A model generated the notes under the pieces. It saw only the letters and a list, made by a program, of their open reading frames with translations, was not told where the DNA came from and made no database searches. Position numbers and translations under genes: made by a program. Below are positions 46,003 through 55,428 of a stretch of 64,000 nt of DNA, one piece after another (position 1 is the first letter of the stretch; every line of letters begins with the position of its first letter). Origin of the DNA: an uncultured Alphaproteobacteria bacterium (GTDB lineage: Bacteria; Pseudomonadota; Alphaproteobacteria; SP197); assembly GCA_943787175.1 (NCBI GenBank), contig CALSLK010000010.1:1-64000 (forward strand), read 5' to 3'.

Positions 46003-47598
46003 TTAATGCTCGGCGACGGACAGGAAGCGGCTGGGATGCACATCCTTGATGTTATCGACCCAACCCTGGACCCAGGGTTTGATCATGTGCTGTGTTGTGT
46101 AGAAGTAGATCGGGATGACCGGACCGTCTGACAGGAATATGCGTTCGGCTTCTTCAAGCATGGCCTGCCGGTTGGCCATGTCGGTCTCCAGTGCCGCGTT
46201 TTCGAGCAAAGCGTCATAGGCCGGGTTGCTGTAGCCGGTCGAATTCATGATGCCGGCATCCGACACGAAGAGATCAAGGAACGTGTTGGCGTCGTTGTAG
46301 TCGCCGATCCAGCCCGAACGCACGACCTGATAGGTCTTCTCGTCACGGCTGGCCAGATAGACCTTCCATTCCTCGTTGCGCAACGTGACCTCGACACCCA
46401 GAAGCTGTTTCCACATGGCGCCGATGGCAATGGCGATCTTCTTGTGGTTGTCACTGGTGTTGTAGAGGATCTCGATTTCCAGCGGATTATCCTCGCCGTA
46501 ACCGGCCTCAGCATACAATGCGCGCGCAGCATCGTTGCGCGCCGACTGATCCCAGCCCTCAAAGTCCATGGACTGCTGCTGATAGAAGGCAACGCCCGGC
46601 GGGACGAAGGAATAGGCCGGAATTTCACCCGCCCGCGTGATGCGCTGGGTCAGGATCTCGCGGTTGATCGCAAGCGACAGGGCCTGACGCAGCGGGATGT
46701 TGTCGGCGAACGGCACGGCGGTCGTATTGAGACCGTAATAGTAGACACCCAGATAGGGGTAGTTGCGGTATTCGTCGTTCAGGTTCTCGACGATCCATTC
46801 GATCTGGTCGGCGGGAATATCATAGGTGATATCCAGCTCGTCGGCGCGGTAACGCTGCAGTTCCTGGCCTTCATCTTCGGTCGGATAGTACCAGACCTCA
46901 TCCAGGGCGACGTTTTCCGCATCGTGGAAGTAGGCGTTGGGCACCAGCTTGATGTGCGATTGCGGCACCCATTCATCCAGGGTGAAGGCGCCGTTGCCGA
47001 CCAGATTGCCTGCACGGGTCCATGAGGAGCCGTGTTCTTCAAGGGAGGCACGGTGCAGCGGGAAGGCCATGTGATGGGTTAACATGTCCAGGAAATAGGC
47101 CGTGGGTGCGTTGAGTGTGATCTCCAGAGTGCTGTCATCGAGCGCTGTGATGCCCAGATTGCCCAAGGCGAGCATCTCCCCGTTTACAACCGCTTCGGCA
47201 TTTTTCACCGGGTAAAGGATGAAGGCATAGGAGCCTGCCGTGGCGGGATCCAGGCCACGATGGAAGGCATAAACGAAGTCATGGGCCGTGACGGGATCTC
47301 CATTCGACCAGCGCCCGTCCTCGCGCAGATGAAAGGTGTAAACCGTGCCGTCGGAGCTGATCTCCCAGCTTTCGGCAGCACCTGGAATCAGTCCGGCGTC
47401 GGGGCCTTCTGCGATCAGGCCTTCAAACAGGTCGCGCTGGATGTTGGCTTCAGCCACGCCCGAGGAGAGGTGGATGTCGAGGCTTTCGGGTTCGGCAGCA
47501 TTGCCTACATGAAGGTCGCCGCCGGCCAATGCGGCCCCTGTTCCCAGCGCCAGGGCGACAAGACATGCAAGGAATAAGCGGAATGGGGCGATGGGCAT
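46003..47598 (-). CDS. oppA: Oligopeptide-binding periplasmic protein, OppA type
   Basis: 531 residues. A signal peptide (FRLFLACLVALALGTGAALA) is followed by an SBP_bac_5 fold: NAAEPESLDIHLSSG, VYTFHLREDGRWSNGDPVTAHDFVYAFHR, and C-terminal GPVIPIYFYTTQHMIKP. The FVYAFHRGLDPATAG string is OppA-like. It binds peptides and delivers them to OppBC. First gene of the opp operon. Confidence 0.93.
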   Translation of the reverse strand: MPIAPFRLFLACLVALALGTGAALAGGDLHVGNAAEPESLDIHLSSGVAEANIQRDLFEGLIAEGPDAGLIPGAAESWEISSDGTVYTFHLREDGRWSNGDPVTAHDFVYAFHRGLDPATAGSYAFILYPVKNAEAVVNGEMLALGNLGITALDDSTLEITLNAPTAYFLDMLTHHMAFPLHRASLEEHGSSWTRAGNLVGNGAFTLDEWVPQSHIKLVPNAYFHDAENVALDEVWYYPTEDEGQELQRYRADELDITYDIPADQIEWIVENLNDEYRNYPYLGVYYYGLNTTAVPFADNIPLRQALSLAINREILTQRITRAGEIPAYSFVPPGVAFYQQQSMDFEGWDQSARNDAARALYAEAGYGEDNPLEIEILYNTSDNHKKIAIAIGAMWKQLLGVEVTLRNEEWKVYLASRDEKTYQVVRSGWIGDYNDANTFLDLFVSDAGIMNSTGYSNPAYDALLENAALETDMANRQAMLEEAERIFLSDGPVIPIYFYTTQHMIKPWVQGWVDNIKDVHPSRFLSVAEH

Positions 47599-47745
47599 GA
47601 CCGTGTGGACTCCGTAACAAGGGCCGAAGCGCGAATCGTATGCCGAGCGAACCGGTACGTCGAGGGATCGCAGGCCTGATCAGCTATCGACCCACACATC
47701 GTGAACCGAAAGATTGCGTGTTGGTCCGTGTTGTTCCGGTTTGTG

Positions 47746-47786
47746 GATGAATCTTCCGGGGGCACGGAAGTTGTCCCGGATTCATC
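47746..47786. repeat. Nested inverted repeat in the oppA-carbonic anhydrase gap
   Basis: The 305-bp divergent gap 47599-47903 holds no gene. It contains GATGAATC (47746-47753) paired with GATTCATC (47779-47786), enclosing TTCCG/CGGAA (47754-47758, 47765-47769). It could be an operator or 5' leader structure for the carbonic anhydrase gene; no known motif was recognised. Confidence 0.4.
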
Positions 47787-47903
47787 GGTATCCTGATGGT
47801 GCCTGAGGTATTGTGCGGCTTCTGCTTGTAGGGGCAAGGCGACTGGAAGTGATCATCCGCAAGGTTGAAGGCGCAATATCTGGAGCGCCTGAAGGGGACT
47901 GAA

Positions 47904-48545
47904 ATGCAAGAAGTCACACGTCTGGTCGATGGCTACCGGACCTTCCTGAACGGACGCTACCATCATGAAGCAGCGCTCTATCAGCGTTTGAGCGAACAGG
48001 GCCAGCATCCCCACATCATGATCATCGCCTGCTGTGACAGCAGGGTGGACCCGGCAACGATCTTCAGTGCCGCACCCGGCGAACTTTTCATTGTCCGCAA
48101 TGTCGCCAACCTTGTGCCGCCCTATGAGCCGCATGGTGACTATCACGGGACAAGTGCTGCGCTGGAGTTTGCCGTGACCAATCTGGGCGTCGAGCACATC
48201 GTGGTCATGGGCCACGCCCGTTGCGGCGGTATCCAGGTGTTTCTGGACGGCGTTGATGCCGGCAAGGCAGGCGATGGTTTCATTGCCAAGTGGATGTCCC
48301 TGCTGAACCCTGCCCGTGGCGCCGCCCTGCGATCGGGCGTGGTGGGCCGGGCCGAACGCCTGCAGGCTGTTGAACACGAGGGGATCCGACACTCCATCGA
48401 TAACCTGGAGACCTTCCCGTTTGTGCGTGAGCACATCGCTGCGGGAACGTTGAAGCTGCACGGCGGGTACTTCGACGTCGCGAGCGGCATTCTTCTGTCA
48501 CTCGACGATGAGACCGGGGAGTTTGTCCCCGTCGTCGCGGATTAG
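47904..48545 (+). CDS. Beta-class carbonic anhydrase
   Basis: 213 residues from ATG 47904 with AAGGGG 6 nt upstream; an in-frame TTG at 47865 is less likely. Zinc ligands and active-site dyad are in ACCDSRVDPATIF and VMGHARCGGIQVF. LFIVRNVANLVPP and the C-terminal KLHGGYFDVASG complete the family pattern. Interconverts CO2 and bicarbonate in the cytoplasm. Confidence 0.94.
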   Translation: MQEVTRLVDGYRTFLNGRYHHEAALYQRLSEQGQHPHIMIIACCDSRVDPATIFSAAPGELFIVRNVANLVPPYEPHGDYHGTSAALEFAVTNLGVEHIVVMGHARCGGIQVFLDGVDAGKAGDGFIAKWMSLLNPARGAALRSGVVGRAERLQAVEHEGIRHSIDNLETFPFVREHIAAGTLKLHGGYFDVASGILLSLDDETGEFVPVVAD

Positions 48546-48549
48546 GCAG

Positions 48550-48930
48550 CTATTGGAGCGTGATGTTGCCTTCGACCACGGTAAAGGGCTCAACCACGCC
48601 GGTGCTTTCGATCAACCAGTGTAGCGTGCCGTCGCGCTCGTCCACCGGGTAACAGCTCTCGCTGCTGCCACGCCAGACCGAGCAGTAACGGCCTGCGCTG
48701 CTGATGCGCCATGTGCCCCAGTCGGCCGGTCTTCCATCAGCGACATAGACCGTGCGTCCGTTCGCCTGAAAGTGCTGGACATAGTGCCCTTCACCCCACA
48801 CGCCATCAATCGAGTTGCCCGACAGCAGAGTTTCAAGTTCTTCACCCATGACTTCACGGTCGGCGGCCTGCGCCGGCGCGCCAATCAGGACGAGCGCGAC
48901 CAATGCCGCGGAGATTACAGCCAGATTCAC
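48550..48930 (-). CDS. Small secreted protein, DUF995-like
   Basis: 126 residues. A signal peptide (AVISAALVALVLIGAPAQAA) is followed by GEELETLLSGNSIDG, then YVQHFQANGRTVYVADGRP and the Cys pair in RYCSVWRG/SSCYP-like SESCYPVD. This 'LLSGNT..G....Y....G...Y' layout is common in small periplasmic proteins of alphaproteobacteria. Function unknown. Convergent with the carbonic anhydrase gene, 4 nt apart. Confidence 0.72.
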   Translation of the reverse strand: MNLAVISAALVALVLIGAPAQAADREVMGEELETLLSGNSIDGVWGEGHYVQHFQANGRTVYVADGRPADWGTWRISSAGRYCSVWRGSSESCYPVDERDGTLHWLIESTGVVEPFTVVEGNITLQ

Positions 48931-49156
48931 AATCGATCTCCTAAGATGCCATCCACAACGGAAAGACTGGCCTCAGGAGCATTGTTCCTGCCAATCAAAT
49001 GGTGGTGAGCCCAATCTTGTAGTCACTCCCTGCCATGCCTGAATGGAAACCGGCCACCTCGCGGGCGCATGGGGTGTTGCATGGTTGCGCGTTCCGCCTA
49101 TGGTTCGGTTGAACCAGCGTGGCACCAGACGCCCGCCTCAACCGGAAAGAACAGAT

Positions 49157-49696
49157 ATGCAGAAATCAAAGAAATGGCTTGCCGGCATGGTCGCCGGATT
49201 GGCGCTTGGCGCTTTCACCGGACCTGTCCTGGCTCAACAAAGCACGATGTATTCCGGATTTGCCGCAATCGAATCGGAGGGTTTGATCGTCGTGACCGGT
49301 CCCGATCAGTTCCGCACCCTGTCGACCATGAACGGTGATCTGTTTCTCGATGACGGCAAGGGCCTGGCCGATACGGCCGATGTCATGTGTACGTCCAGTA
49401 TGGATAACGACACGGCGACAGGCACAATGGAAGGCACGGGCGAGTGCGTCATTACCGCGCCTGACGGTGCGCAGATGTATGCACTCTGGTCTTGTACGGG
49501 TGAGGTGATGATCGGCTGTGACGGTGACTTCAGGATTGTCAGCGGTCACGACCGTTATGAAGGCGTCACAGGCGGTGGTCTTATGACGGTGCGCACCATG
49601 GAAACAGCAATTGCCGAAGAAGACGCCACCGCAGGTGCCGAGATTTCCGGCCGCGGGTTCGTCATCTGGGACGAGTTTACCCTGACCCTGCCCTGA
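49157..49696 (+). CDS. Secreted protein, possible small beta-barrel, unknown
   Basis: 179 residues from ATG 49157 with a GGAAAG upstream. The signal peptide is KKWLAGMVAGLALGAFTGPVLA. The mature part has four cysteines (VMCTSS, GECVIT, WSCTGE, IGCDGD) and GDFRIVSGHDRYEGVTGGG, reminiscent of allene-oxide-cyclase-like/DUF3224 barrels. I cannot name the family. Isolated gene between two minus-strand blocks. Confidence 0.72.
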   Translation: MQKSKKWLAGMVAGLALGAFTGPVLAQQSTMYSGFAAIESEGLIVVTGPDQFRTLSTMNGDLFLDDGKGLADTADVMCTSSMDNDTATGTMEGTGECVITAPDGAQMYALWSCTGEVMIGCDGDFRIVSGHDRYEGVTGGGLMTVRTMETAIAEEDATAGAEISGRGFVIWDEFTLTLP

Positions 49697-49715
49697 GGCA
49701 GTCCCGAATTCGAGC

Positions 49716-49745
49716 GTTGCGCCAGGTCGCAGGACCTGGCGCAAC
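49716..49745. terminator. Perfect 13-bp hairpin between convergent genes
   Basis: GTTGCGCCAGGTC-gcag-GACCTGGCGCAAC (49716-49728 and 49733-49745). It separates the secreted-protein gene from aapP. No T-run follows, so it is a stem terminator or mRNA end-stabiliser serving both strands. Confidence 0.65.
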
Positions 49746-49756
49746 GATATCGAAAC

Positions 49757-50527
49757 CTAGTGTGAAAGAATCTGCGAGAGGAAGAGCTGCGTGCGCTCGT
49801 TCTTCGGGTTGGAGAAGAACTCCTCGGGCGCTTCCATTTCGACGATTTCGCCCTCGTCCATGAAGACCATGGTATCGCCCACGGTGCGCGCAAAACCCAT
49901 TTCGTGGGTCACGCAGACCATGGTCATGCCTTCTTCGGCCAGCTCGATCATGACGTCGAGCACTTCCTTGATCATTTCCGGATCAAGTGCACTGGTCGGC
50001 TCGTCAAACAGCATGATCTTGGGTTTCATGCAGAGCGAACGGGCGATGGCCACGCGCTGTTGCTGACCGCCTGAAAGCTGGCCCGGGAACTTATGAGCCT
50101 GCTCAGGAATCTTGACGCGTTCGAGATACATCATGGCCGTCTCGATCGCTTCCTTGCGCGGAATCTTGCGCACCCATGTCGGGCCCAGGATCAGATTTTC
50201 GAGCACGGTCATGTGCGGGAACAGGTTGAAGTGCTGGAACACCATGCCGACTTCCTTGCGGATCGCCTCGATCTGCTTGAGATCGTTGGTCAGTTCCAGG
50301 CCATCAACAAAGAGGTGCCCGCGCTGGTGTTCCTCCAGCCGGTTGATGCAGCGGATCATGGTGGACTTGCCGGAACCCGAGGGTCCGCAAACCACGACCC
50401 GTTCGCCGTGCCGTACCGTGAGATTGATGTCCTTGAGGACATGAAACTCACCGTACCACTTGTGCATGTGGCGCAACTCGACAGCAGGTCCCAGATTGGG
50501 TGCAGCGGCTTCTTGTGCGTTTGCCAT
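49757..50527 (-). CDS. aapP: General L-amino-acid ABC transporter ATPase
   Basis: 256 residues from ATG 50527. Walker [15 protein letters not shown], signature [15 protein letters not shown], Walker [16 protein letters not shown] and H-loop [11 protein letters not shown] are those of polar-amino-acid ATPases. Last gene of aapJQMP. Confidence 0.95.
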   Translation of the reverse strand: MANAQEAAAPNLGPAVELRHMHKWYGEFHVLKDINLTVRHGERVVVCGPSGSGKSTMIRCINRLEEHQRGHLFVDGLELTNDLKQIEAIRKEVGMVFQHFNLFPHMTVLENLILGPTWVRKIPRKEAIETAMMYLERVKIPEQAHKFPGQLSGGQQQRVAIARSLCMKPKIMLFDEPTSALDPEMIKEVLDVMIELAEEGMTMVCVTHEMGFARTVGDTMVFMDEGEIVEMEAPEEFFSNPKNERTQLFLSQILSH

Positions 50528-50537
50528 TGTTTTTCCC

Positions 50538-51644
50538 CTAGTGGTTCTGGTCTTTGGCCAGATCCTTCTCCAGCCATTGGCTGTAGCGTGACATGAAGAA
50601 GCAGAAGCAGAAGTAGATCGCCGCGCAGAACAGGTAACCCTCGACATAGAAGGGCCGCCAGTTGATGTCCTGGAAGGCGACACGGCTGGTCATCAGCAGG
50701 TCGAAGAGACCGATGATGACCACCAGTGAGGTATCCTTGAAGCCACCGATGAAGCCGTTGACCATGGGCGGAATCGTGATGCGCAGGGCCTGCGGCAGGA
50801 TGATCTTGCGCATGGATTGCCAGTAACTCAGGCCCATGGCATCGGCTGCTTCGTACTGACCGCGTGGAATGGCCTGAAGACCGGCGCGGATGATCTCTGC
50901 ACCATAAGCCGCACCGAACAGGATGATGCCGACCTGGGCCCGCAACAGCTTGTCGATGGAAACACCGGCAGGCAGGAACAGCGGGAACATGACCGAAGCC
51001 ATGAACAGGATCGAGATCAGCGGCACGCCGCGGATAAGCTCGATATAGGCCACGGAAAGTGAGCGGATCGCAGGCATGCGCGAACGCCTTCCCAGTGCCA
51101 GGAAGATACCCAGCGGGAAAGCAAAGACGGTGCCGAACGTCGCCAGAAACAGGGTCAGCGGCAGGCCGCCCCACTGGCTCTGGTTGACATACTCGAGGCC
51201 GAAGATACCGCCCCACATGAGAATGCCGACCATGACGAGGCCACCGGCCCAGAGGGCGGCAAGCCACCAGCCCAGCTTCCACAACGGCTTGATGCAGCTG
51301 CCGAAGATCAGGGTGAGGAAAATGATCATGGCAACGAGTGGGCGCCAGTGCTCTTCATAGGGATAAACACCAAACAGGATGAAGCGGTGTTTCTCGTAGA
51401 TGAAGGCCCAGCAGGCACCCTTGGCTTCGCGGCAGACCTCAGGCGATTTGTCGCCCCAGACCGAGTTGATCAGAGCCCATTCGATGATGCCCGGGATCGT
51501 CGTGATGATCAGATAGATCGCGATCAGGGAAAGGATAGAGTTGAACCAACTGCTGAACAGGTTCTTGCGCAGCCAGCCAATGACACCGACTTCTGTTGCC
51601 GGCGGGCGTGACCAGTCTTCGTGCTTTTCGGTGGTGTCTGTCAT
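50538..51644 (-). CDS. aapM: General L-amino-acid ABC permease AapM
   Basis: 368 residues with about eight helices, and the His/Glu/Gln-type permease core [21 protein letters not shown] and [24 protein letters not shown]. The extended N-terminus before the core is normal for AapM/BztC. Confidence 0.94.
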   Translation of the reverse strand: MTDTTEKHEDWSRPPATEVGVIGWLRKNLFSSWFNSILSLIAIYLIITTIPGIIEWALINSVWGDKSPEVCREAKGACWAFIYEKHRFILFGVYPYEEHWRPLVAMIIFLTLIFGSCIKPLWKLGWWLAALWAGGLVMVGILMWGGIFGLEYVNQSQWGGLPLTLFLATFGTVFAFPLGIFLALGRRSRMPAIRSLSVAYIELIRGVPLISILFMASVMFPLFLPAGVSIDKLLRAQVGIILFGAAYGAEIIRAGLQAIPRGQYEAADAMGLSYWQSMRKIILPQALRITIPPMVNGFIGGFKDTSLVVIIGLFDLLMTSRVAFQDINWRPFYVEGYLFCAAIYFCFCFFMSRYSQWLEKDLAKDQNH

Positions 51645-51645
51645 A

Positions 51646-52836
51646 TCAGCGCTCCACCAGGGCTAGTTTGGTATTGTACCAGTTCATGAACAGCGAGATC
51701 GAAAGGCTGAGCGTGAGATACACCGCCATGATGATGGCAATGCCTTCGATGGCCTGTCCGCTCTGATTGATCGTGGTGTTGGTCACACCCACGATGTCGG
51801 GGTAACCGATGGCAACCGCGAGTGAACTGTTCTTGGTAAGGTTCAGATACTGGCTGGTCGTGGGCGGAATGATGACCCGCAAAGCCTGCGGCAGAACGAT
51901 AAAGCGCAGAATCTGTCCACGTTTGAGGCCCAGGGATCTTGCAGCTTCCCACTGTCCCTTCGAGACGGCCTCAATGCCGCTTCGCACGATTTCAGCGATA
52001 AAGGCCGCAGTGTAAAGCGTCAGACCAAGCCACAGAGCCAGGAACTCGGAGGTGACTTCGCCGCCACCCGTAAACGAGAAGCCTTTGAACTCTGGCGAGT
52101 CGAGGGTCGTTGGTGCGCCACCGGCAAGCCAGCCGACCATCATGACGACGGCAAAGATCAGCATGCCAGGACCCAGCGTGTTCTTGATCTCACCGGTCTC
52201 GTCGTGAATTTTCTTGTTGCGGCGGCGGAGCCACATAACCGCGACCAACGCGATCAGGAAACCCGCCAGCAAACCCATGTAACCCCAGGTATCAGGCAGC
52301 GGAATGTTGAAACCGCGGTTGGAAAGGTAGACGCCCAGGAACGGCCCATAGGCTTCCTTGGCGCGCGGCAGAATTCCAACAATCAGCGCGTACCAGAAGA
52401 AGAGCTGGAGCAGCAGCGGCACATTGCGCAGGCTCTCGATGTAAACCGTGGCCAGCCGCGCGACGAGCCAATTGGGTGAAAGCCGCATGACGCCGACGAC
52501 CGAGCCGATAATGGTCGCAAAGACGATACCGATTACCGCCACCTTGATGGTGTTGAGCAGGCCGACGAGGATTGCGCGCCAATAGGTGTTGGCCGGAGTG
52601 TAAGTCACCATGCCTTCACCGATTGCGAATCCGGCTTCAAGATCCATGAAGCTGAAGCCAGAAGCGATGTTCTGGCGGTCAAGATTCGTAATGGTGTTGT
52701 GGATGAGAAACCAGAACATGGCGATCACGCCGACAACGGCAACGATCTGCCAGAAAACGGCCCGTACTTTCGGGTCGTTGTAGAAGACTGCCTTGGCCGG
52801 TTGAAGGGCTTCGGACTCGCCTGTGTCGATTGTCAT
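51646..52836 (-). CDS. aapQ: General L-amino-acid ABC permease AapQ
   Basis: 396 residues. VYIESLRNVPLLLQLFFWYALI and EAARSLGLKRGQILRFIVLPQALR are the conserved permease loops. The long insert and helix count match AapQ/BztB. Starts 65 nt after the aapJ stop and ends 1 nt before aapM. Confidence 0.94.
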   Translation of the reverse strand: MTIDTGESEALQPAKAVFYNDPKVRAVFWQIVAVVGVIAMFWFLIHNTITNLDRQNIASGFSFMDLEAGFAIGEGMVTYTPANTYWRAILVGLLNTIKVAVIGIVFATIIGSVVGVMRLSPNWLVARLATVYIESLRNVPLLLQLFFWYALIVGILPRAKEAYGPFLGVYLSNRGFNIPLPDTWGYMGLLAGFLIALVAVMWLRRRNKKIHDETGEIKNTLGPGMLIFAVVMMVGWLAGGAPTTLDSPEFKGFSFTGGGEVTSEFLALWLGLTLYTAAFIAEIVRSGIEAVSKGQWEAARSLGLKRGQILRFIVLPQALRVIIPPTTSQYLNLTKNSSLAVAIGYPDIVGVTNTTINQSGQAIEGIAIIMAVYLTLSLSISLFMNWYNTKLALVER

Positions 52837-52901
52837 TTGGATGCCCCCAAGTGAAACCGCCGCCCAGAGACGATCCGGGCGGCGGGTAGTTCACTCAACG
52901 A

Positions 52902-53921
52902 TCAGCGGATCGGGGGTGCGTACATGAGACCACCGTTGGTCCAGAGCGCATTCACGCCACGCTGGAAGCCAAGGGGGGTATCAGTACCGACGCTACGCTC
53001 GAAGATTTCGGAGTAGTTACCTACCTGCTTAATTGCATTGTAGGCCCACTCTTCGTTGATCTTCATGGACTCGCCCATGCCAGGAGCAACACCCAGCAGA
53101 CGCTGGATATTGGGGTCGTCGCTGGTCAGCATTTCGTCGACGTTTGCAGACGAGATGCCCATTTCCTCAGCGTTCAGAAGCGCGTTGACCGTCCACTTGA
53201 CGACATCAAACCACTCGTCATCGTCGTTGCGGGTCACGGGGCCCAGGGGCTCCTTGGAAATGATGTCGGGCAGGATGACGTAGTCATCGGGGTTCTCGAC
53301 GTTCGAAACGCGGATCGAAGCCAAGCCCGATGCATCGGTCGTGTAAACGTCGCAACGGCCGGCGACGAAGGCTGTCACGGACTCTTCAAAGCCTTCGAAC
53401 ACGACGGGGTCAAAGGTCATGCCGGTGGCACGGAAATAGTCGGTCAGGTTCTTTTCGGTCGTCGTGCCGGTCTGAACGCAGATGGCTGCGCCATCGAGTT
53501 CAGAAGCATTGGTGACGCCCAGATCGGTCCGGACCATGAAGCCCTGGCCGTCATAGAACGTGACGTTGGTGAAGTTCAGACCCAGCGCGGTGTCGCGGGT
53601 AAGGGTCCATGTCGTGTTGCGCGAAAGCACATCGACTTCGCCCGACTGCAGGGCGGTGAAGCGCTGCTGAGCCGAAAGAGGAACAAATTCAACAGCTTCG
53701 GCATCGCCCAGAACGGCGGCGGCAACGGCGCGGCAAATGTCCGCATCCAAGCCTTGCATCTTGCCCTGACTGTCAGGAATCGAAAAACCAGCGAGCGAGC
53801 CGCTGACGCCGCAGCGCACAGCGCCACGGTCCATCACCGCATCCAGCGTCGCACCAGCGAACGCCTGACCGGCGAGCATGACGGCACCTGCCGCCAAGCC
53901 AATTACTTTGAGTGATTGCAT
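52902..53921 (-). CDS. aapJ: General L-amino-acid-binding periplasmic protein AapJ
   Basis: 339 residues. The signal peptide is KVIGLAAGAVMLAGQAFA; the SBP_bac_3 fold has RCGVSGSLAGFSIPDSQG and GLDADICRAVAAAVLG. WSLTRDTALGLNF-type WTLTRDTALGLNFTNV and the C-terminal NEGLMYAPPIR-like NGGLMYAPPIR are AapJ hallmarks. It binds a broad range of L-amino acids. A GGAGGG-like site precedes the ATG. Confidence 0.95.
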   Translation of the reverse strand: MQSLKVIGLAAGAVMLAGQAFAGATLDAVMDRGAVRCGVSGSLAGFSIPDSQGKMQGLDADICRAVAAAVLGDAEAVEFVPLSAQQRFTALQSGEVDVLSRNTTWTLTRDTALGLNFTNVTFYDGQGFMVRTDLGVTNASELDGAAICVQTGTTTEKNLTDYFRATGMTFDPVVFEGFEESVTAFVAGRCDVYTTDASGLASIRVSNVENPDDYVILPDIISKEPLGPVTRNDDDEWFDVVKWTVNALLNAEEMGISSANVDEMLTSDDPNIQRLLGVAPGMGESMKINEEWAYNAIKQVGNYSEIFERSVGTDTPLGFQRGVNALWTNGGLMYAPPIR

Positions 53922-54048
53922 GGGATCCCCTCCCTTTATATGCCTGTGAAGCGGCGGCTTTTATGAACATACCGCTCGCGCGTCAAGTCTAGGTCCGCCG
54001 CACACGGAACGTCCAGCGCCCATATCGCAAGGCTGTCATGTGTTGATC

Positions 54049-54084
54049 AAAAACCCCGGTCATGCGCGGTGTTCTGGGGTTTTT
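54049..54084. terminator. Intrinsic terminator, AAAAACCCC/GGGGTTTTT stem
   Basis: A 9-bp stem (54049-54057, 54076-54084) with T-runs on both strands, in the 292-bp gap between aapJ and the MFS gene. On the minus strand it follows the MFS gene and should stop its transcript before aapJ. The remaining gap bases show no gene; the aap promoter must lie in 53922-54048. Confidence 0.6.
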
Positions 54085-54213
54085 GGCCTAACGTTAGATG
54101 GCGTGATGCAGGGCTGCAGCGCCTTCAAAGCCGGAAACAGCGGCCCGCCGTCGTTGCGACTCGGCCCGCTTGCTCAACCAAATTCCGGATATTGAAACGA
54201 CTCGAGGGATGTT

Positions 54214-55428
54214 TCAGGCACTGTCCTTGCCGCGCTGCGAGACATGACGGATGGTCGCGAACAACGCGAACACGACACCGGCTGAAACCGCAAGAACGAT
54301 CAGGCCGTGGGGATCCCACAAGGCGATGGCAAATCCTGCGATGGGCGGGCCTGTCAGATGTCCCAGTTCGTATACAAAAATGAAGGTCGCATTCGCCGGC
54401 GCCAGTTCCTTGCGGCTGAAACGCTGGCCCACCAGGGCCAATCCGCAGGTGTAGATGCCGCCCAGCACGCCACCCCACAGAAACAACAGAGGCCATGACA
54501 GGAACGGATCGCCCAGGGTGAACGGGAACACAGCGGTGAAGACCGCGATCAGCATGGCAAAGATGATCAGCAACACGCGACGATCATATTTGTCGGCGAT
54601 CATGCCGACCGGGTACTGCAGGCATACGTTGCCGACCGAAAGCACGATCAGCAAGGTCAGCGCGCCCTGTTCGGTATAGCCTTCCCGCTGCACATAGATC
54701 AGGAAAAACGAGAAGATTGCGGCAAAGACAAAGCCATCCGTGAGAGCTGCCAACATGGTGGCCGGCGCGCGTCTGATGGCAGCGAAGATACCGAAACCGG
54801 TATGCGCCTTGATGTGGGGCGCCAGGTCGCGCGCCAGAATCAGGGGCATCACCCCGATTGCCAGGGCTGCGGCAATGATGAAAAACGGCTCCGGCCCCTC
54901 TGACCCCACGATCAGCAGGATCGGCAATGCGCCAAGGAATCCTGCCGACATGGCCGTGACATAGATGCTCATCACGCGGCCGCGGATGCGGTTGTCGACC
55001 AGAGTGTTGATCCAGGTTTCGCTGACAACCCAGTGAATGGCGATGCCCACACCCATCAGAAAGCGGATCGGGAACCAGGCCCAGATGTTGTCGAACACCG
55101 GTAGCAGCACGACCGAGAGAATCATCAGGATGAAACCCAAATAGAGCGCACGCATGGTGCCCAGCCGTTCGACGATACGCGGCATGATCAGGGTGAAGAG
55201 CAGCAATCCTGCCGGTGTGGCGGCAGTGTTGAGGCCAATCAGCCAGGGTTCGGTCTCGCGTCGCTCCAGGATAAGAACCAGCAGCGGCATACAGATTGAA
55301 AATGTCAGCGAAGCCGCGAAAACACTGGCGATGACCGCGCCCAGGCTGCGCCAGATCTGGGCGGGTGTCAGGGTTGGCAGTTCTTCGTCATCGGTCTCAA
55401 AGACACTGGCATCGCGCGGCTCGTTCAT
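54214..55428 (-). CDS. MFS transporter
   Basis: 404 residues, 12 predicted helices. The A-motif-like segment is YPVGMIADKYDRRVLL between TM8 and TM9, and TM1 is AVIASVFAASLTFSICMPLLVLIL. Its ATG overlaps the stop of the flavin hydroxylase gene by 4 nt, so it may move that enzyme's substrate or product. Resembles YcaD/sugar-phosphate-type MFS; substrate unknown. Confidence 0.87.
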   Translation of the reverse strand: MNEPRDASVFETDDEELPTLTPAQIWRSLGAVIASVFAASLTFSICMPLLVLILERRETEPWLIGLNTAATPAGLLLFTLIMPRIVERLGTMRALYLGFILMILSVVLLPVFDNIWAWFPIRFLMGVGIAIHWVVSETWINTLVDNRIRGRVMSIYVTAMSAGFLGALPILLIVGSEGPEPFFIIAAALAIGVMPLILARDLAPHIKAHTGFGIFAAIRRAPATMLAALTDGFVFAAIFSFFLIYVQREGYTEQGALTLLIVLSVGNVCLQYPVGMIADKYDRRVLLIIFAMLIAVFTAVFPFTLGDPFLSWPLLFLWGGVLGGIYTCGLALVGQRFSRKELAPANATFIFVYELGHLTGPPIAGFAIALWDPHGLIVLAVSAGVVFALFATIRHVSQRGKDSA

